Source: Engraulis encrasicolus (lineage: Eukaryota > Chordata > Actinopteri > Clupeiformes > Engraulidae). Taken from it: a stretch of 64,000 nucleotides of DNA. The notes beneath the pieces were generated by a model. It ran no database searches, was not told where the DNA came from, and was given only the letters and a program-made list of their open reading frames with translations. Positions within the stretch are counted from its first letter, which is position 1. Each line of letters opens with the position of its first letter. The stretch covers positions 11,475,954-11,539,953 of the forward strand of contig NC_085866.1 in NCBI RefSeq assembly GCF_034702125.1. Reading direction: 5' to 3'. Below, in pieces: positions 24,067-35,040 of this stretch. Both the position numbers and the translations under genes were made by a program.

Positions 24067-24979
24067 ACAACCACAAATGTGCACTAGGTGATGAGCTCGT
24101 ACCAGTTCTATCTACTAGCACACCACGTGTGAGGTGTGGGGGACAGGTGGGTAGGAGAAGTGCAAGTGGGGTGCAGTGCAAACTCTATTAGGGGTGCGGG
24201 GCAAGGCGCCTACACACACGTGAGTGAACTGTTGGCCAACCAGTTCATGGGTGCATCCCCTCGGAGGTGGTAACAAAGATTCTCTATTCTAATATAGATG
24301 TGCATATAGATCGTCTCTGGTGGTATGCAGACGATCACCAACGGGGGGGGGCGGGGTGGGGGGGTGATAAGCAACTGCCAGAGTTGCAAGGTTCGTCTGC
24401 AGTCACGTTGATCCCGCGATAGTTTGACCTCGTTGCCGCAACATGACTGAAATTTGGTAAGTTGGACAAGAAATCTAACCATCATGCAACATTGTCATGC
24501 AGAATGCATTGCTGTCTGCATGTGCATGCACGTCGCGGAATCTCAAATAAACATAGTATTAACACACGGACATGCATACACACAAACATGGACAAAGAAG
24601 CTCATACATACAGTACACACCACTTAAAGCACACGTTTGGGCAGACACCCTTTTGCCTAAACCCTAAACCAACACAACAACACATACGCATGTGCATATA
24701 ACGATGATTTCGGTGTCTATTTCTCAGTCATCCACACATAAGTGTGTTTGTGTGTGAGTGTGCACGCACAATGGTGTAGGGTGGAAAAGAGTGTACTTCC
24801 AGCACTAATGTGATCTTTTTTGCAGCATTGCCAAAGAGCAGTTTTCAGACAATACCACAATGCCACCCTGTGGCCAAAGCTGTTACTGCACCTGCACCCT
24901 GGTGTTATTGTGGTGAAGAGGTATTAAGGTTATTACCTGCATAGAGGAAACAGACCAAGAGCTCTAAGGGCATGGATAT

Positions 24980-24981
<2 letters not shown>
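24067..24981. other. Intergenic, no feature recognised
   Basis: A G-run occurs at about 24343-24364. Otherwise there are only scattered CA-rich words and no gene or transposon ends that I recognise. Confidence 0.45.

Positions 24982-25054
<73 letters not shown>
24982..25054. repeat. (GA)n microsatellite
   Basis: About 36 GA units. Confidence 0.97.
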
Positions 25055-25057
<3 letters not shown>

Positions 25058-25321
25058 AAGTTAGTCTGAGTCATCTGAGAAGTGTGCTGCACTGAGCACT
25101 TTGTACCCGGTCTTCCAACAAATGTTCACTTTCTACACAGAAGTGACAGAAAACACATGTGATAAAATCTGTGGTGACAGACCAAACATAAAACAAATTG
25201 CAATAGTTACGGTTCATACATTATATTGATCCTTCAACTGTGTGTGTGTGTGTGTGATAATTAGAGATAATTAATAGGCTACATATGTTCCAATATATTT
25301 CATTGTGTTGCATTTTTTAGT

Positions 25322-26181
25322 ATGCCACGCAACAGAGAAAGGAAAACAGATAGGGTTGCCCCTGTACAAGTGCTTCGGTTGGCAGCAGAGGTGGTTAGGA
25401 GTGAGGGCAGGTCAGCGAGGTCTGTGGCGAGGGAGTTTGATGTCTTTCACACATCATCGTACAGATTCGTCCAAAAACTTGAGAGGGCAGGCCCACAGAG
25501 GAGATCAGGACATGACATTGGACACCAAGACGAGTGTTTACAGCTGAACAGGAAGCCATATTGTCGAATTATCTTAATACAGCAGCTGATCTGTTCTATG
25601 GGCTAAGCACCAAAGAGGTAAACAGGATAGTTGCTTGTTAAGTCAAATGTGTTTGCAGAATTTAATGAAGAGTGCGAGAGAGAGAGATGTAGATGTAAAA
25701 AACATTGTGAGGTGGAGTAAGGCAAAATAACTCTGACTCGCCAGATACATGACATTTAGCCTACTTAAAAAATAAATTGTTTTTCATTCATTTTCTCAGG
25801 TTTGTCGACTGGCTTACCTGCTGGCTGTCAGGTACGGATGTAAATACCCAGGGACTTGGGTTATTGCCTGTATTTGACAGGAAAGCGAAGGTAGTGACAG
25901 GAAGTGAGTGGGCAGAGAGATAATGGGAAGGGTCGAATCCGGGTCGGCTGCATAGCAAACCATTTGGGCCACGGCGCGGCAACCATTTGCGCCATACCAT
26001 TTGCGGCACGGCAGGGCAGATTCCCCCAATGTTTATATTCCCCAGAGTCCTCTTTAAGATCACTTTATTAGGGATGGCCCAACAGGCTACATTGGTGTGG
26101 CAAATTCCTCAGGCTGGATGGTGGAGGACCATTTCGTCGAATTCCTCCAGCATTTTGAGCGCCACACACCAGCATCAGTAA
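25322..26181 (+). pseudogene. Pogo/Tigger-type transposase remnant
   Basis: ATG at 25322 starts a Psq-type helix-turn-helix: MPRNRERKTDRVAP, then VLRLAAEVVRSEGRSARSVA and REFDVF. After a frame change near 25550 the stretch NYLNTAADLFYGLSTKE continues to a donor at 25618. Acceptor CAG at 25800 leads to VCRLAYLLAVRYG, the next piece of the family's N-terminal region. A minus-strand SINE then interrupts. At about 26070-26180 a DDE-core piece remains (GYIGVANSSGWMVEDHFVEF, LQHFERHTPAS), matching the family's 'GLA-SGWM' block. The central catalytic part is lost, so this is dead. Family assignment rests on these motifs and their order. Confidence 0.7.
25850..26030 (-). mobile_element. tRNA-derived SINE inside pogo remnant
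   Basis: On minus: CTATGCAGCCGACCCGGATT-CGACC (degenerate box B), then CCCACTCACTTCCTGTCACT and a CAATAACCC tail. This is the same head-body style as at 5247 and 21517. It splits the pogo transposase between its N-terminal and DDE pieces. Confidence 0.65.
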
Positions 26182-26195
26182 ACGCAAAAATTATA

Positions 26196-26405
26196 TTTCA
26201 AAAGTTCATAATGCTTAAGTTCTTTTTTCCTCTATTGATCACCTGCTTAATCCAACACATAGCAATAACAACCTAAATGCAGCATCGGAGTGCGAGGAAT
26301 TTGCTAGATTTTTTAATAAAAAGATTGCAGACATTAGAGAAGGCATCCAAGGTGAAAACACAGCAACCTCTGGCGCCCACTTAGGCGACATGGGGCACCT
26401 AACTT
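26196..26405 (+). mobile_element. L2-type LINE fragment
   Basis: The plus-frame translation gives IDHLLNPTHSNNNLN then ECEEFARFFNKKIADIREGI, the linker between endonuclease and reverse transcriptase of fish L2-type elements. It is about 200 bp long, truncated at both ends, and followed at about 26430 by a TTTATTCATTCCCAAAGGGA segment typical of LINE-associated fish repeats. Confidence 0.65.
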
Positions 26406-26552
26406 TCTTATAATTAAAGAGTATAGAGTAGAGTAAACTTTATTCATTCCCAAAGGGAAATTAAAAGGGTACCTTGTTGTCACACCAAACTAGAAGTGTA
26501 TTTACTCTTAATTGACCCTTTCTTGTTTAAAGTGCATTTTCTCATTTCTCAG

Positions 26553-27272
26553 GTGACCTGATCATCCAGCAGTTCTCCAAGCTCACACTGGATATCAGGG
26601 ACAGGGAGGACTTCCTAACATACAACCACATGCAGACACATTTGGATGTTTTCCTGCATGCACACATCAGCAGTTCCTATCCACAGCTGAAGGCGTTCAT
26701 TGAAAAGCTTCTCCTCTCCCATGGGCAGGCCGCTGTGGAACGCGGCTTCTCTGTTAACAAAGAGATTGAGACCTCTAACATTATGGAAGACACCATGGTG
26801 GCACAAAGACTTGTGTGTGATTGCGTGGCCCTGCATGGAGGTGTCCTACAAGTCCCATTGACACAGGGACTTCTCTCCTCAGTTGTATCTGCACGAAGCA
26901 GGTATAGGATTCATCTTGACATGGAGAAGCAAAAAAAGGGCATCCGAAGTCCAAGGGGCAAAACGGGAAGCCATAGAAGAGCAGTTGGAAGCTCTGAAAA
27001 GGAGAAATATGTCAACCCTGGAAGTTACAGACAACCTGGCCAAAGATGACGATAAACTAGCAGAGCAGGCCGAAGGCAAACAGGGAACTAAAACGGCAGA
27101 ACTCATTGTGAAGTCTAATGCTTTTAGAATAAGTCATAAACAAAAAATAACTGAACTGAAGGCTATAGAGGAAGAAATCAGCCAAAAATCAGGAGCTTTT
27201 AGACATGAAGTGACTTCATTGGTTGTTTTTACTACTTTTACTCTTTTTATAACTTTTGTTTTATGTGCATGA
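26553..27272 (+). pseudogene. hAT-like C-terminal exon with coiled coil, frameshifted
   Basis: Acceptor TTCTCAG at 26552 opens the exon. The first frame gives GDLIIQQFSKLTLDIRDRED, then FIEKLLLSHGQAAVERGFSV and NKEIETSNIMEDTMVAQRLV. The VERGFS block is placed like the ERxFS helix of hAT dimerisation domains. The frame breaks in an A7 run at 26932-26938. The second frame continues seamlessly with KRASEVQGAKREAIEEQLEA and a long charged coiled coil, ending at TGA 27272. It looks like the 3' exon of a teleost repeat-family protein that lost frame by one base. The hAT assignment is tentative. Confidence 0.5.
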
Positions 27273-27739
27273 TGTATAAATACATTTTACGTTTGCTGTG
27301 TTTTACGTGCAGTGTGCTGGGTGTTGGGGAATTAGTTGTATTTATTTGCTGTGAATTTGCATGTGCTTCTATTTTTTTGCTTTGCTTGCTGTTTGTGTTT
27401 TAATTGTTTTCATACAGGCTTTTCCTTACAATCTATTGAGGGTCCCCTCTTAGCGAACTGTTATATCACCACGTCCTAAGGAAAGAACATGTGAATGTGA
27501 ACAGAACTAGATACCAACGAACAGAAACGATCGCATTGAAGAAGAGTAGTGAAAGAAAGAAGATTGCAAGTTAAATTACTGATTTTATTTTAATGATACA
27601 GTTTAGAAAACTACTTTTGTTTAAGTTATTATTCCTGTGAGAAGCAAGATTTGCATGAAAGAAGTAGTGAAGGGCATGATTCTTTCCCGCAAGTTCATTC
27701 TCTTGATTTAATAGTTTAACAGTAAATCTGAAAAACAGG
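27273..27739. other. No gene recognised
   Basis: AT-rich DNA after the coiled-coil exon, probably its 3' untranslated region and flanking DNA. Confidence 0.4.
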
Positions 27740-28040
27740 TTAATTAGATTAGTTTTGGATCTCCCCATGAGAATCCACCTTGACTCATCCCATTTTGACA
27801 AGGTGGGATGGTTGAAGGTGGAGGATAGAGTGGCTTTCATTCAATTGTGTATGGTTCACAGGATTGTGTACAGGAAGGTTCCAGAGTATTTAAAAAAATA
27901 TTCATCGTTACTCCACCAAGGGGAGCACAACAGACTTTGTCCCTCCCATAGTCAAAACAAACTTTGGCAAAGAGTGTTTTTCTTCAGTTGGTGCTGCTCT
28001 GTGGAAAAAGTTACCTCGCCCACTTAAAGCGGCATTCACC
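27740..28040 (+). mobile_element. LINE reverse-transcriptase tail fragment
   Basis: Plus-frame reading gives FDKVGWLKVEDRVAFIQLCM and VHRIVYRKVPEYLKKYSSLL. After a frame change comes SVGAALWKKLPRPL. This follows the LxWLxVxxR...KxxxxxxPxYL...LWxxLP order of the C-terminal end of fish non-LTR retrotransposon ORF2. It is a distinct family from the L2 copy at 10.9-12.1 kb. Confidence 0.6.
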
Positions 28041-28413
28041 CTTTAAACAACATTGTGCCCAATCACTATATTTAACCAGAATGTAGTGGTGGATTGGGCT
28101 GCCACCGGACATTATGACTCTATATTAAATATATAACCTTTTCCTTCTTAAGAATAGGTCATTTCATGAAATCACCTGAAGAAAAAATAACGAACTACAA
28201 CCGTTCTAATAACAACATCATTCACAATCAATGCGTCATCAAGTTGATGACGCGTATGATCACTCGCCTGTCCTTTGTTGACAGTAGTGTTTTAGAGCCT
28301 ACTGTTGCCTGTCTGCCAGTGACTTGGTCAGCTGCACAGCGCCACGCAGTTACTTAGTAGTACTTAGTAGTTACTATAGGTCTACAGTAATAGACTACAA
28401 TAATTTTTAAAAA

Positions 28414-29570
28414 ATGGAGGGCGAACTACAGGGGTATTTGTTCGAGCCCGAATACAGTGAAGAAGAAATACAGCAGAGGAGGGCTGAACGTCAAGATAGA
28501 GCTAGCTCTGTTAGCTGCACCTCACAGAGCAACGGTAACACCCGTCCTCAAGTTGACAGCAACTGGTGGTGTTTGTGTGGTCATTGCCAGACACAACAAA
28601 CAGAAGTGGAGTCTCTGTGTTGTCAGGAATGGGACCTCGCTCGCTGGGTTTCTGTTTGGAGGGGCTGAGGTGGAAACGGGCTCTGCGCTGCCCTGCCTGA
28701 CCCAGCACGGGAGCTTTCGGGCGCATTTGGACAGAGGGGTCCTGCAGACATTTTTTTTTTTTTTTACTATGGACGGCATCAATTGGGTAATCAATCAATC
28801 AATCAAGACGGGCAGTCATGGGTGAGCGGTTAGGGTGTCAGACTTGCATCCCAGAGGTTGCCGGTTTGACTCCCGACCCGCCAGGTTGGTGGGGGGAGTA
28901 ATCAATCAGTGCTCTCCCCCATCCTCCTCCATGACTGAGGTACCCTGAGCATGGTACCGTCCCACCGCACTGCTCCCCATGGGGCGCCACTGAGGGCTGC
29001 CCCCTTGCACGGGTGAGGCATAAATGCAATTTCGTTGTGTGCAGTGTTCACTTGTGTGCTGTGTCACAATGACAATGGGAGTTGGAGTTTCCCAATGGGC
29101 TTTCACTTTCACTTTCTTTCAATTGGAGGAGGAGGAGGACAGCGCAAGGCGTTAGAGGACAGCTGTCCAATCGCCAAGTAAGTATAATATCTATCTCTGT
29201 TTGTTGTGGTACTATTTTGCTTGTTGTTTACTGCTAATATGTTTATGCTAACTCTGGATGTTAGCCCCACTATGTTACTCCCATTATGTATCTCCGTGAT
29301 AGAGAAACGTACAAGTTGTGATACAGATCATCTGAGACAACATTAGTGAATATCTCGTGTTAAAATGTGACGTGATGGGACATATTTGAATGTAGTTGTT
29401 TTCTTCTGTTTAGCTTAGTCTAGTTGCTTACCGTATCCTCATCGAGTGGATGCTGAGGGGCGAGCGGTTGGGGCGGCACAACCGCAGAGCCCTGCCGCCC
29501 TGCCTCGTGAATGCGGTCAGACGATGGGGAGTACTCGGGCTTCCTCGAGGTGAGGGAAGCCACAGAAGGA
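28414..29570 (+). pseudogene. Stand-alone P2X7-type ballast domain, two exons, broken
   Basis: ATG 28414 begins MEGELQGYLFEPEYSEEEIQ, a start seen in teleost 'P2X purinoceptor 7-like' proteins that lack the ion channel. It continues into NWWCLCGHCQTQQTEVESLC-CQEW, the Cys-rich start of the P2X7 cytoplasmic ballast domain, which binds zinc. After a frameshift near 28660 the domain goes on (GSALPCLTQHGSFRAHLDRG, VLQT). The next piece is at about 29424-29515: YRILIEWMLRGERLGRHNRR, ALPPCLVNAVR. Another frame change gives DDGEYSGFLEVREA. The order matches the family and a SINE fills the gap. At least two frame breaks make it non-functional unless unseen splice sites repair it. There is no transmembrane or ATP-binding part nearby. 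Confidence 0.62.
28809..29120 (+). mobile_element. tRNA-derived SINE, copy 2 (fuller)
   Basis: Head GGGCAGTCATGGGTGAGCGG (box A region) and box B GGTTTGACTCC (28863-28873), then the same body and 3' end as copy 1 at 14981. It lies between the two P2X7-like pieces. A short (AATC)n tract precedes it. Confidence 0.87.
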
Positions 29571-29759
29571 CTGGAGTAAGCAGGACCCCTCTGTTTGAAT
29601 GCAATCCCGTGCTGGGACAGGCTCTCAGCCCCTCACAGAAATCCAGCGCAGTCCCATTCACGACAACAGTGACTCTACTTGTTAAAAGCACCACCACCAG
29701 TTGCTGTCAACCTGAGGATGTCTGTTAGCTCTGCTCTGTGAGGTGCAGCTAGCTGTTTC

Positions 29760-30298
29760 TGTTTATTTGTAGGCTACAATGAATAAATATACATCAGCCT
29801 ACTGTATATAGGCTACATGTATTTGGACAGTTGTTTTTGTACACTTAACTGGTCAGACAAGGAGATTAATATCAAAACTATTTGCTGCAAACCTCAATTA
29901 ACTATTCTGTAGCCTAATTAACCTGTCAGCAATCAGCATACATATAGCAACTTCAATGAATATGTCAAAGTCAAAGTGTAATTTAGTCCTAGGCCTACTG
30001 CATATTCACCAAGGAAGCATTGCAAATATTTGACTTTTTGCTTTACGCCATAACAGTTAATATTATTTAACTGAAACAAGCACACACCACACTCGTATCA
30101 TCATAACAGTGTTTATTTGCCAAAACGACTTATGTGTTTCCGGACAGCATCCTCTTTGGCTGGTTTAGGCAGCGTTCCGATATTGCTCGGCAGTTCAGGG
30201 TCGATTAGAGACGACGACTGGTCATTGTAGATAACTGACTGATCAGCTCGCCTATCCAATACCAGCTGGATCAGCCGCAACCTGAAATGTGTAGTTTG
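29760..30298. other. No gene recognised
   Basis: AT-rich DNA between the P2X7-like remnant and the next hAT element. A GC-richer stretch at about 30110-30290 shows no frame worth calling. Confidence 0.4.
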
Positions 30299-32640
30299 GG
30301 TGTATCTAGGGCTGGGCGGTTTTGGAAAAAATTAGCATCACGGTTTTCTTGATGAAAATTGATATCACGGTTTTCTGCACGGTTTTTTGATATGCGACGA
30401 TTTCCCCCCAAATCTTAATCTTTCTGAGGAAAAGATCTCAAATTAAATGTTAAAATGAGATAAAATCATGAATTTAAATTAACCCTGTGAAACCTGAACC
30501 ATGAAAGCAATGAGAGAAAATTCTAATTTTTTGGAATTTGCTTCAATATTGGTCCCTTATAAGAAATGTAAAAAAAAAAATCAAAATTTTGTTAAAGTCG
30601 CTGAGATATTTGATGCATCATATATGATGCATCAGGCTTTTAATGAATGAAAATTCCAATTTCATGACCATTGAAAAATGACTTTTAATGCCTTTACAAC
30701 TTTTTTTTAATTTAAAAAAGTTGTCAGACAATTTAATTTGAGGATTATCTTTAAATATTTAGTGAGATCCTGCCATTTTTTTAAGCCATCCTTGTTTTAG
30801 AAGGACCATATTTTACATTTCCCACAGCCTGGTTGGGTAATTTTTTAAAATCTATGTAAAAACATAGCTGATCGAATGCTCAACAACCTATTTATGAGTG
30901 TAATATAGATCATTATTCATTTTTGATGTGTAATTTGAATATATGGGTCCATTACTACAATTGGACCATTTCTCCATTCACTTCAATGCATTTTTTACGA
31001 GATCATAATTTCAACATTTTGCATTACATTTTCAAAATTGCAAGTAAAACCTGTTTCTTAAGGCAATATCTTTGTCTTGAAGTAAAACAACTTGTGTGTT
31101 TTGTTAAACGATCGTCGTGGTGTGCTTTGTAAGTTTCCCTATGGAGCAAATGCATTGATGGCTGACTTCCTGCCACCGCCGGATGGTGCTTATATGTCTC
31201 ATCAGTTTTAGCACGATCTCTCTGCAACACGGTGTAAAAATATAAACTCTTCCTTGCTTAATTGCACAAAGCAAGTGTTCAAATTAAAGGATGTAGAGTT
31301 ATATTTCGGAAATTTGTACACAAACCTTATGCAATTTGACGAAATCTCAGCGTCGGTCAGGGAAACCGCTTCTACCCCATTTTCCTGTTTTTCGCCGAGC
31401 TGTGGTCAACTTGTTGTCGACCGCTGCTCTCTTGTGGCGGTTTCTGTGTACTGCAGGACGTTTGGAAATGACACGCAGGATGTTTTTCAGATCGATTTTT
31501 TTTTGTGTCAGCGTGGAGAGGGCTTTGAATTTGATGAGACATATATGATGCATCCGGCGCGATAGGGTTAATCTCCATTTATATTTTATCATTTTTTCAT
31601 TTCAATAATATTTTCTATAATTTATAGTTTGTATTTCCCTATCCAACAAAGTCTCAAATTAGAGAAAATGCAGCATTTCATAAAATAACCTACAATCTTG
31701 ACCAGGGTGTCATAGATTTTTCAAGGAAGAAGGGTTAAATGATTATTAGCAGCTGTTTGGGGCTTTTTTCCAAGACAGCCCAAAACAGCTTATTTCATTC
31801 TACACCTGGCAACACTAATTGCTTATTTGTCGTTCTACACCTGGCAACACATCCGGCGTGTTGCGCTGCCGCTGGACTAGCGAGTAAACAACAGTGGGAC
31901 AGAAACGAAACAGACTGAAGACAGACACGGAAAACAAACGGATTTACTTGACATTGTGTGCATATTGTCTTTGAATTAAAGTCCAAATCCAACGTAGAAG
32001 GTATTTTGTCGGGTAGTTTGTGTCATATTGCGATGTGTTTCGCTCCTATTTTGCCCCCAAATCATTTCAAACAAATATAGCAATGTAGCAATGTATCTTG
32101 TCTGCCCATTGCATTTGAAAGCTAGGCTACTTTAGCTTATGCAGTCTTAACAGCTGTGCTGCGCACACAGTTGGGATGGTAATTAAATACAGTTAAGAAT
32201 CAGATAACTGTTGTAGCCTGTTAACATAGCACCACATAGAATTGCCTTTTATTTAACTTTGTGAGATCCAAGGTAGGCTAAATGAATTGAAATGTTTGTC
32301 ATGATTCATCCATGCCATGTGTGTTCATCATGTTTCACTCTCACTAGCCTCTAGCGCGTAACCAATTATTTGATTAGTGCAATCAACATCTTACATTGTG
32401 GTGACATTTCCTAGTAGAACAGCAACAACAGTGGACTTAGCAGAGTTGAAATGAAGTGTCAGAGACTTATGAATTAGAAGAATCTTTGGAAGTGTGACAC
32501 GGAGTATGAAGCTCACGCACATAATATAGTAGGCTATAAACAACAACAACAAAACCGTCTCTCATCAAAAAGAGAACCTTGTGTAGTGTAAACCGAGATC
32601 ACGGTTTTTTAACCGTACACCGCCCAGCTCTAGGTGTATC
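30299..32640. mobile_element. 2.3-kb non-autonomous hAT element
   Basis: The element 30307-32632 opens TAGGGCTGGGCGGTTTTGGA and closes ACACCGCCCAGCTCTA. Exact 8-bp direct repeats GGTGTATC flank it (30299-30306, 32633-32640). Subterminal ATCACGGTTTT motifs repeat on both sides. No transposase remains inside; instead it carries another element at 30483-31567. Confidence 0.92.
30479..31571. mobile_element. TTAA-flanked DNA transposon nested in hAT element
   Basis: The body 30483-31567 starts CCCTGTGAAACCTGAACC, ends GGCGCGATAGGG, and has TTAA on both sides (30479-30482, 31568-31571). TGATGCATC motifs lie near both ends (about 30610 and 31545). TTAA target sites and short CCCT/AGGG ends fit piggyBac- or Kolobok-type elements. 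No transposase was recognised, so it is non-autonomous. Confidence 0.72.
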
Positions 32641-33300
32641 GTTGTCTTGTGACCCACTCTTTTGATCTTTTACTCCCCTCCTGGATGATTACAGGATTTC
32701 CTGTAATATACAAAGGCATATTTTATGAGCTACAGTCATTTTAATATGCAATGTCTTACACAAACACTAAAAGGTATCACTGACCTTCTGAGTCAAGCTT
32801 TGGTTTTTTGTTCACATTTTCGTTGTGGTGGAGGATGGCCAAGTTGGTCCTCTGCTTCATGCTTTGGTAACCAAAGCACTGCCTCTTTGGGGCATACTTC
32901 AAGAGGGCACTATGGAAGACTTCCAAAGCACCTGGTTGAAGGTAATGCAAGCTATAAGATGAATCACCATGTCCAGGATTTTTTTAAGAGAAGGTTTTTG
33001 GTCATCTTTTGGTAAGCTCACTGACCTGTGTGTTTGAACCGTGCCATGCGATTCAAATCCCGCTGAAATGTCTTGTGATTGACAACGAATGCAAGCTGTT
33101 TGTATGGTTCGCTGTCCTTTTCCAGCCACCTTTTCTTCTCGCGGTCTTCCTCAGTGAGAGGTGGATGGAGACACCTGTGCTCAGTCCCTCCCTCAGTCCA
33201 TGAATGTTCGTCAGATATATGATTCAGGATGGAATTCCATGTTGACCTCAGTTTCTTATAAGAATAAGTGGAATACAACATAAGTGTTAAAATACCAAAC
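32641..33300. other. No gene recognised
   Basis: Short plus and minus frames at about 32725-33015 and 33018-33281 have no recognisable domain. Confidence 0.4.
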
Positions 33301-33622
33301 TAGGGCTGCTCGATTATGAGAAAAATTAATATCACCATTATTTCAGTCAATATTGATATCACAATTTTTTTTAGACGATATTTATTTTAAAGACGAATAA
33401 TTGGGCTAAACAATTCACAACTTTCCCTCCCTTCAGCAGTGTGAGTGGAAGGGCACAGAGAAACACACAGTGGTGTTCTGCATGAGTTTTGGGTAGCAAG
33501 TCTGCTCACAATGGACAAGTAGAGGGGAATGTATTGTGCTTAACATTGATATTATGAAATTTGATACTGTTTGACAGCAATATTGATATCACAATATAAA
33601 CGTGATATATTGCACAGCCCTA
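33301..33622. mobile_element. MITE with TAGGGCTGC ends
   Basis: Opens TAGGGCTGCTCGATTATG and closes ATATATTGCACAGCCCTA. The flanks ATACCAAA-c and ATACCACA form an imperfect 8-bp duplication. ATTGATATCAC motifs repeat inside. It is probably hAT-type. Confidence 0.65.
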
Positions 33623-33666
33623 ATACCACATAGAGTTTACTCTTAGGTCAGTATAGTGAGTAGGGT

Positions 33667-34190
33667 TGTCGTATGAAGGTTGTAGTGGAACCTGGGAATC
33701 TTCCCCATCAGAGCGTGGAATGCCTCAATCTACTGATGGCTTCTGCAGTGCTATTCACAGGCAGCACATACACACATCTGGAGGAGTGGGCCAAGCTGCT
33801 GAACCTACAAATATTCAGCAGCAAAACCTATTATGCTATTCAAAGCACATACTGTATTTACATCCGGCCATACAGGCTGAATATCATCAGCAGCAAACTG
33901 CACTAATGGCAAAGCTGTACATGGAGCAAGCCGATGGGAAAGAGCTTCATTTGTGTTCTGATGGCCGTTCAGACGGCCCTGGATTTAACGCAAAATTTAC
34001 CGACTGTTCCTCCACCGCCGGTGATACAGATGGGACCACAGAGATGAGCTGGCAGGAGAAAAAAAGTGGCCGTCGGCGAGTCAAAAATACTACAGCCCTT
34101 CAGGTTCTGCCAATCATGTGGATCCCCCATAGAGGAAAGGGCCGTTTCCTACCTAGGGTCCCAGATGCGGGTGAAGCCATCTTATGCCAT
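33667..34190 (+). pseudogene. THAP-associated transposase fragment, frameshifted
   Basis: One frame reads ASAVLFTGSTYTHLEEWAKL then LNLQIFSSKTYYAIQSTYC. After a frame change near 33870, the other frame reads ELHLCSDGRSDGPGFNAKF. These blocks (FTGxTYTK...LN...SxxTFYxIQ...GDGRxDSPGFxAKY) occur in this order in a large teleost transposase family often joined to a THAP zinc finger, probably Kolobok-like. The piece is about a third of the usual length, and an hAT MITE starts at its right edge. Confidence 0.55.
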
Positions 34191-34532
34191 AGCCCAGTGT
34201 TTCTCAACCTTTTTTTTTTAGGTGAGGCACCCTTTCAATTACTTAACATTTTCAAGGCACCCCTAAGCAACAACCTGTAACATGGCATCGCATCGGATAC
34301 CACAAAAGTTTAGAAAAGTAACACATTTGGAGACATCAAACAACCTACGTTCGAAGTTGCAGCTTACTGAGGCGACCTAAATTTACTTTATTGTGCGTAA
34401 ATGGCAGATGAAAGACTCCACTGAGTACTGACTAAGCAATACTTTATTAATTCAGACAAATATGTGTTAAATTACATTTTATTTATCAGCCACGTTTCCG
34501 CGGCACCCTGGTTGAGAAACACTGCTCTAGCC
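34187..34532. mobile_element. hAT-type MITE
   Basis: The element 34195-34524 opens CAGTGTTTCTCAACCTTTTT and closes CCCTGGTTGAGAAACACTG. The flanks CCATAGCC and CTCTAGCC match at 6 of 8 positions. It is related in its ends to 22736-23064. Confidence 0.82.
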
Positions 34533-34695
34533 TGCTGCATTATAAGGGACCACAATGGAAATAAGTCTTTTGACTTTTTTGTGTAAATCCCTGTCTATTT
34601 AGGCCTATCCCTTTCAATGTATGGTTATTGTTGCTGTACAATGTTTTTACATCTAATAGACTAAATAAATTCATTCATTCATTCATTCAACCCAG

Positions 34696-35040
34696 GAACT
34701 GGAGGATGAGGGCATTTCCCCAAGCCAGTCAACTGCTACCCCCACCTCCACTGACCCACCGCCATCCTCACCAGTCCTGGAAGCCACTGCCTCTACCACC
34801 GCCACCTCCACCGGCCGTGTTGCCCGCACCACCCCCCAGGCCCTGCTAAGAAGGCTAAAACCTTCAAGGAGAGGGTGCTGGCCGTCTTGGAGGAGGAGGA
34901 TGACGAGGTCAGCTTCCTGACAAGTCTGGCACCCTCCCTGAAAACGCCTGCCACTGAGAAAACGGGCGGAGGTTAAATTTGCTATAAACCGCCTCATCCA
35001 CGAGGCAGAGTTGGAGGCGATTGATGGAGCGGCTGTGTAA
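34696..35040 (+). pseudogene. BESS-motif C-terminal fragment (MADF-BESS type)
   Basis: A Pro/Thr/Ser-rich stretch (ELEDEGISPSQSTATPTS) follows an acceptor-like CCCAG. In a second frame comes AKKAKTFKERVLAVLEEEDD then EVSFLTSLAPSLKT. A one-base A-run slip near 34960 leads to EKRAEVKFAINRLIHEAELE ending at TAA 35040. The FLTSL-PSL...KR-EVK..I pattern is that of the BESS protein-interaction motif found at the end of MADF-type regulators and of Harbinger-related DNA-binding proteins. No MADF domain was found upstream. It is broken by at least two frame changes. Confidence 0.55.
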
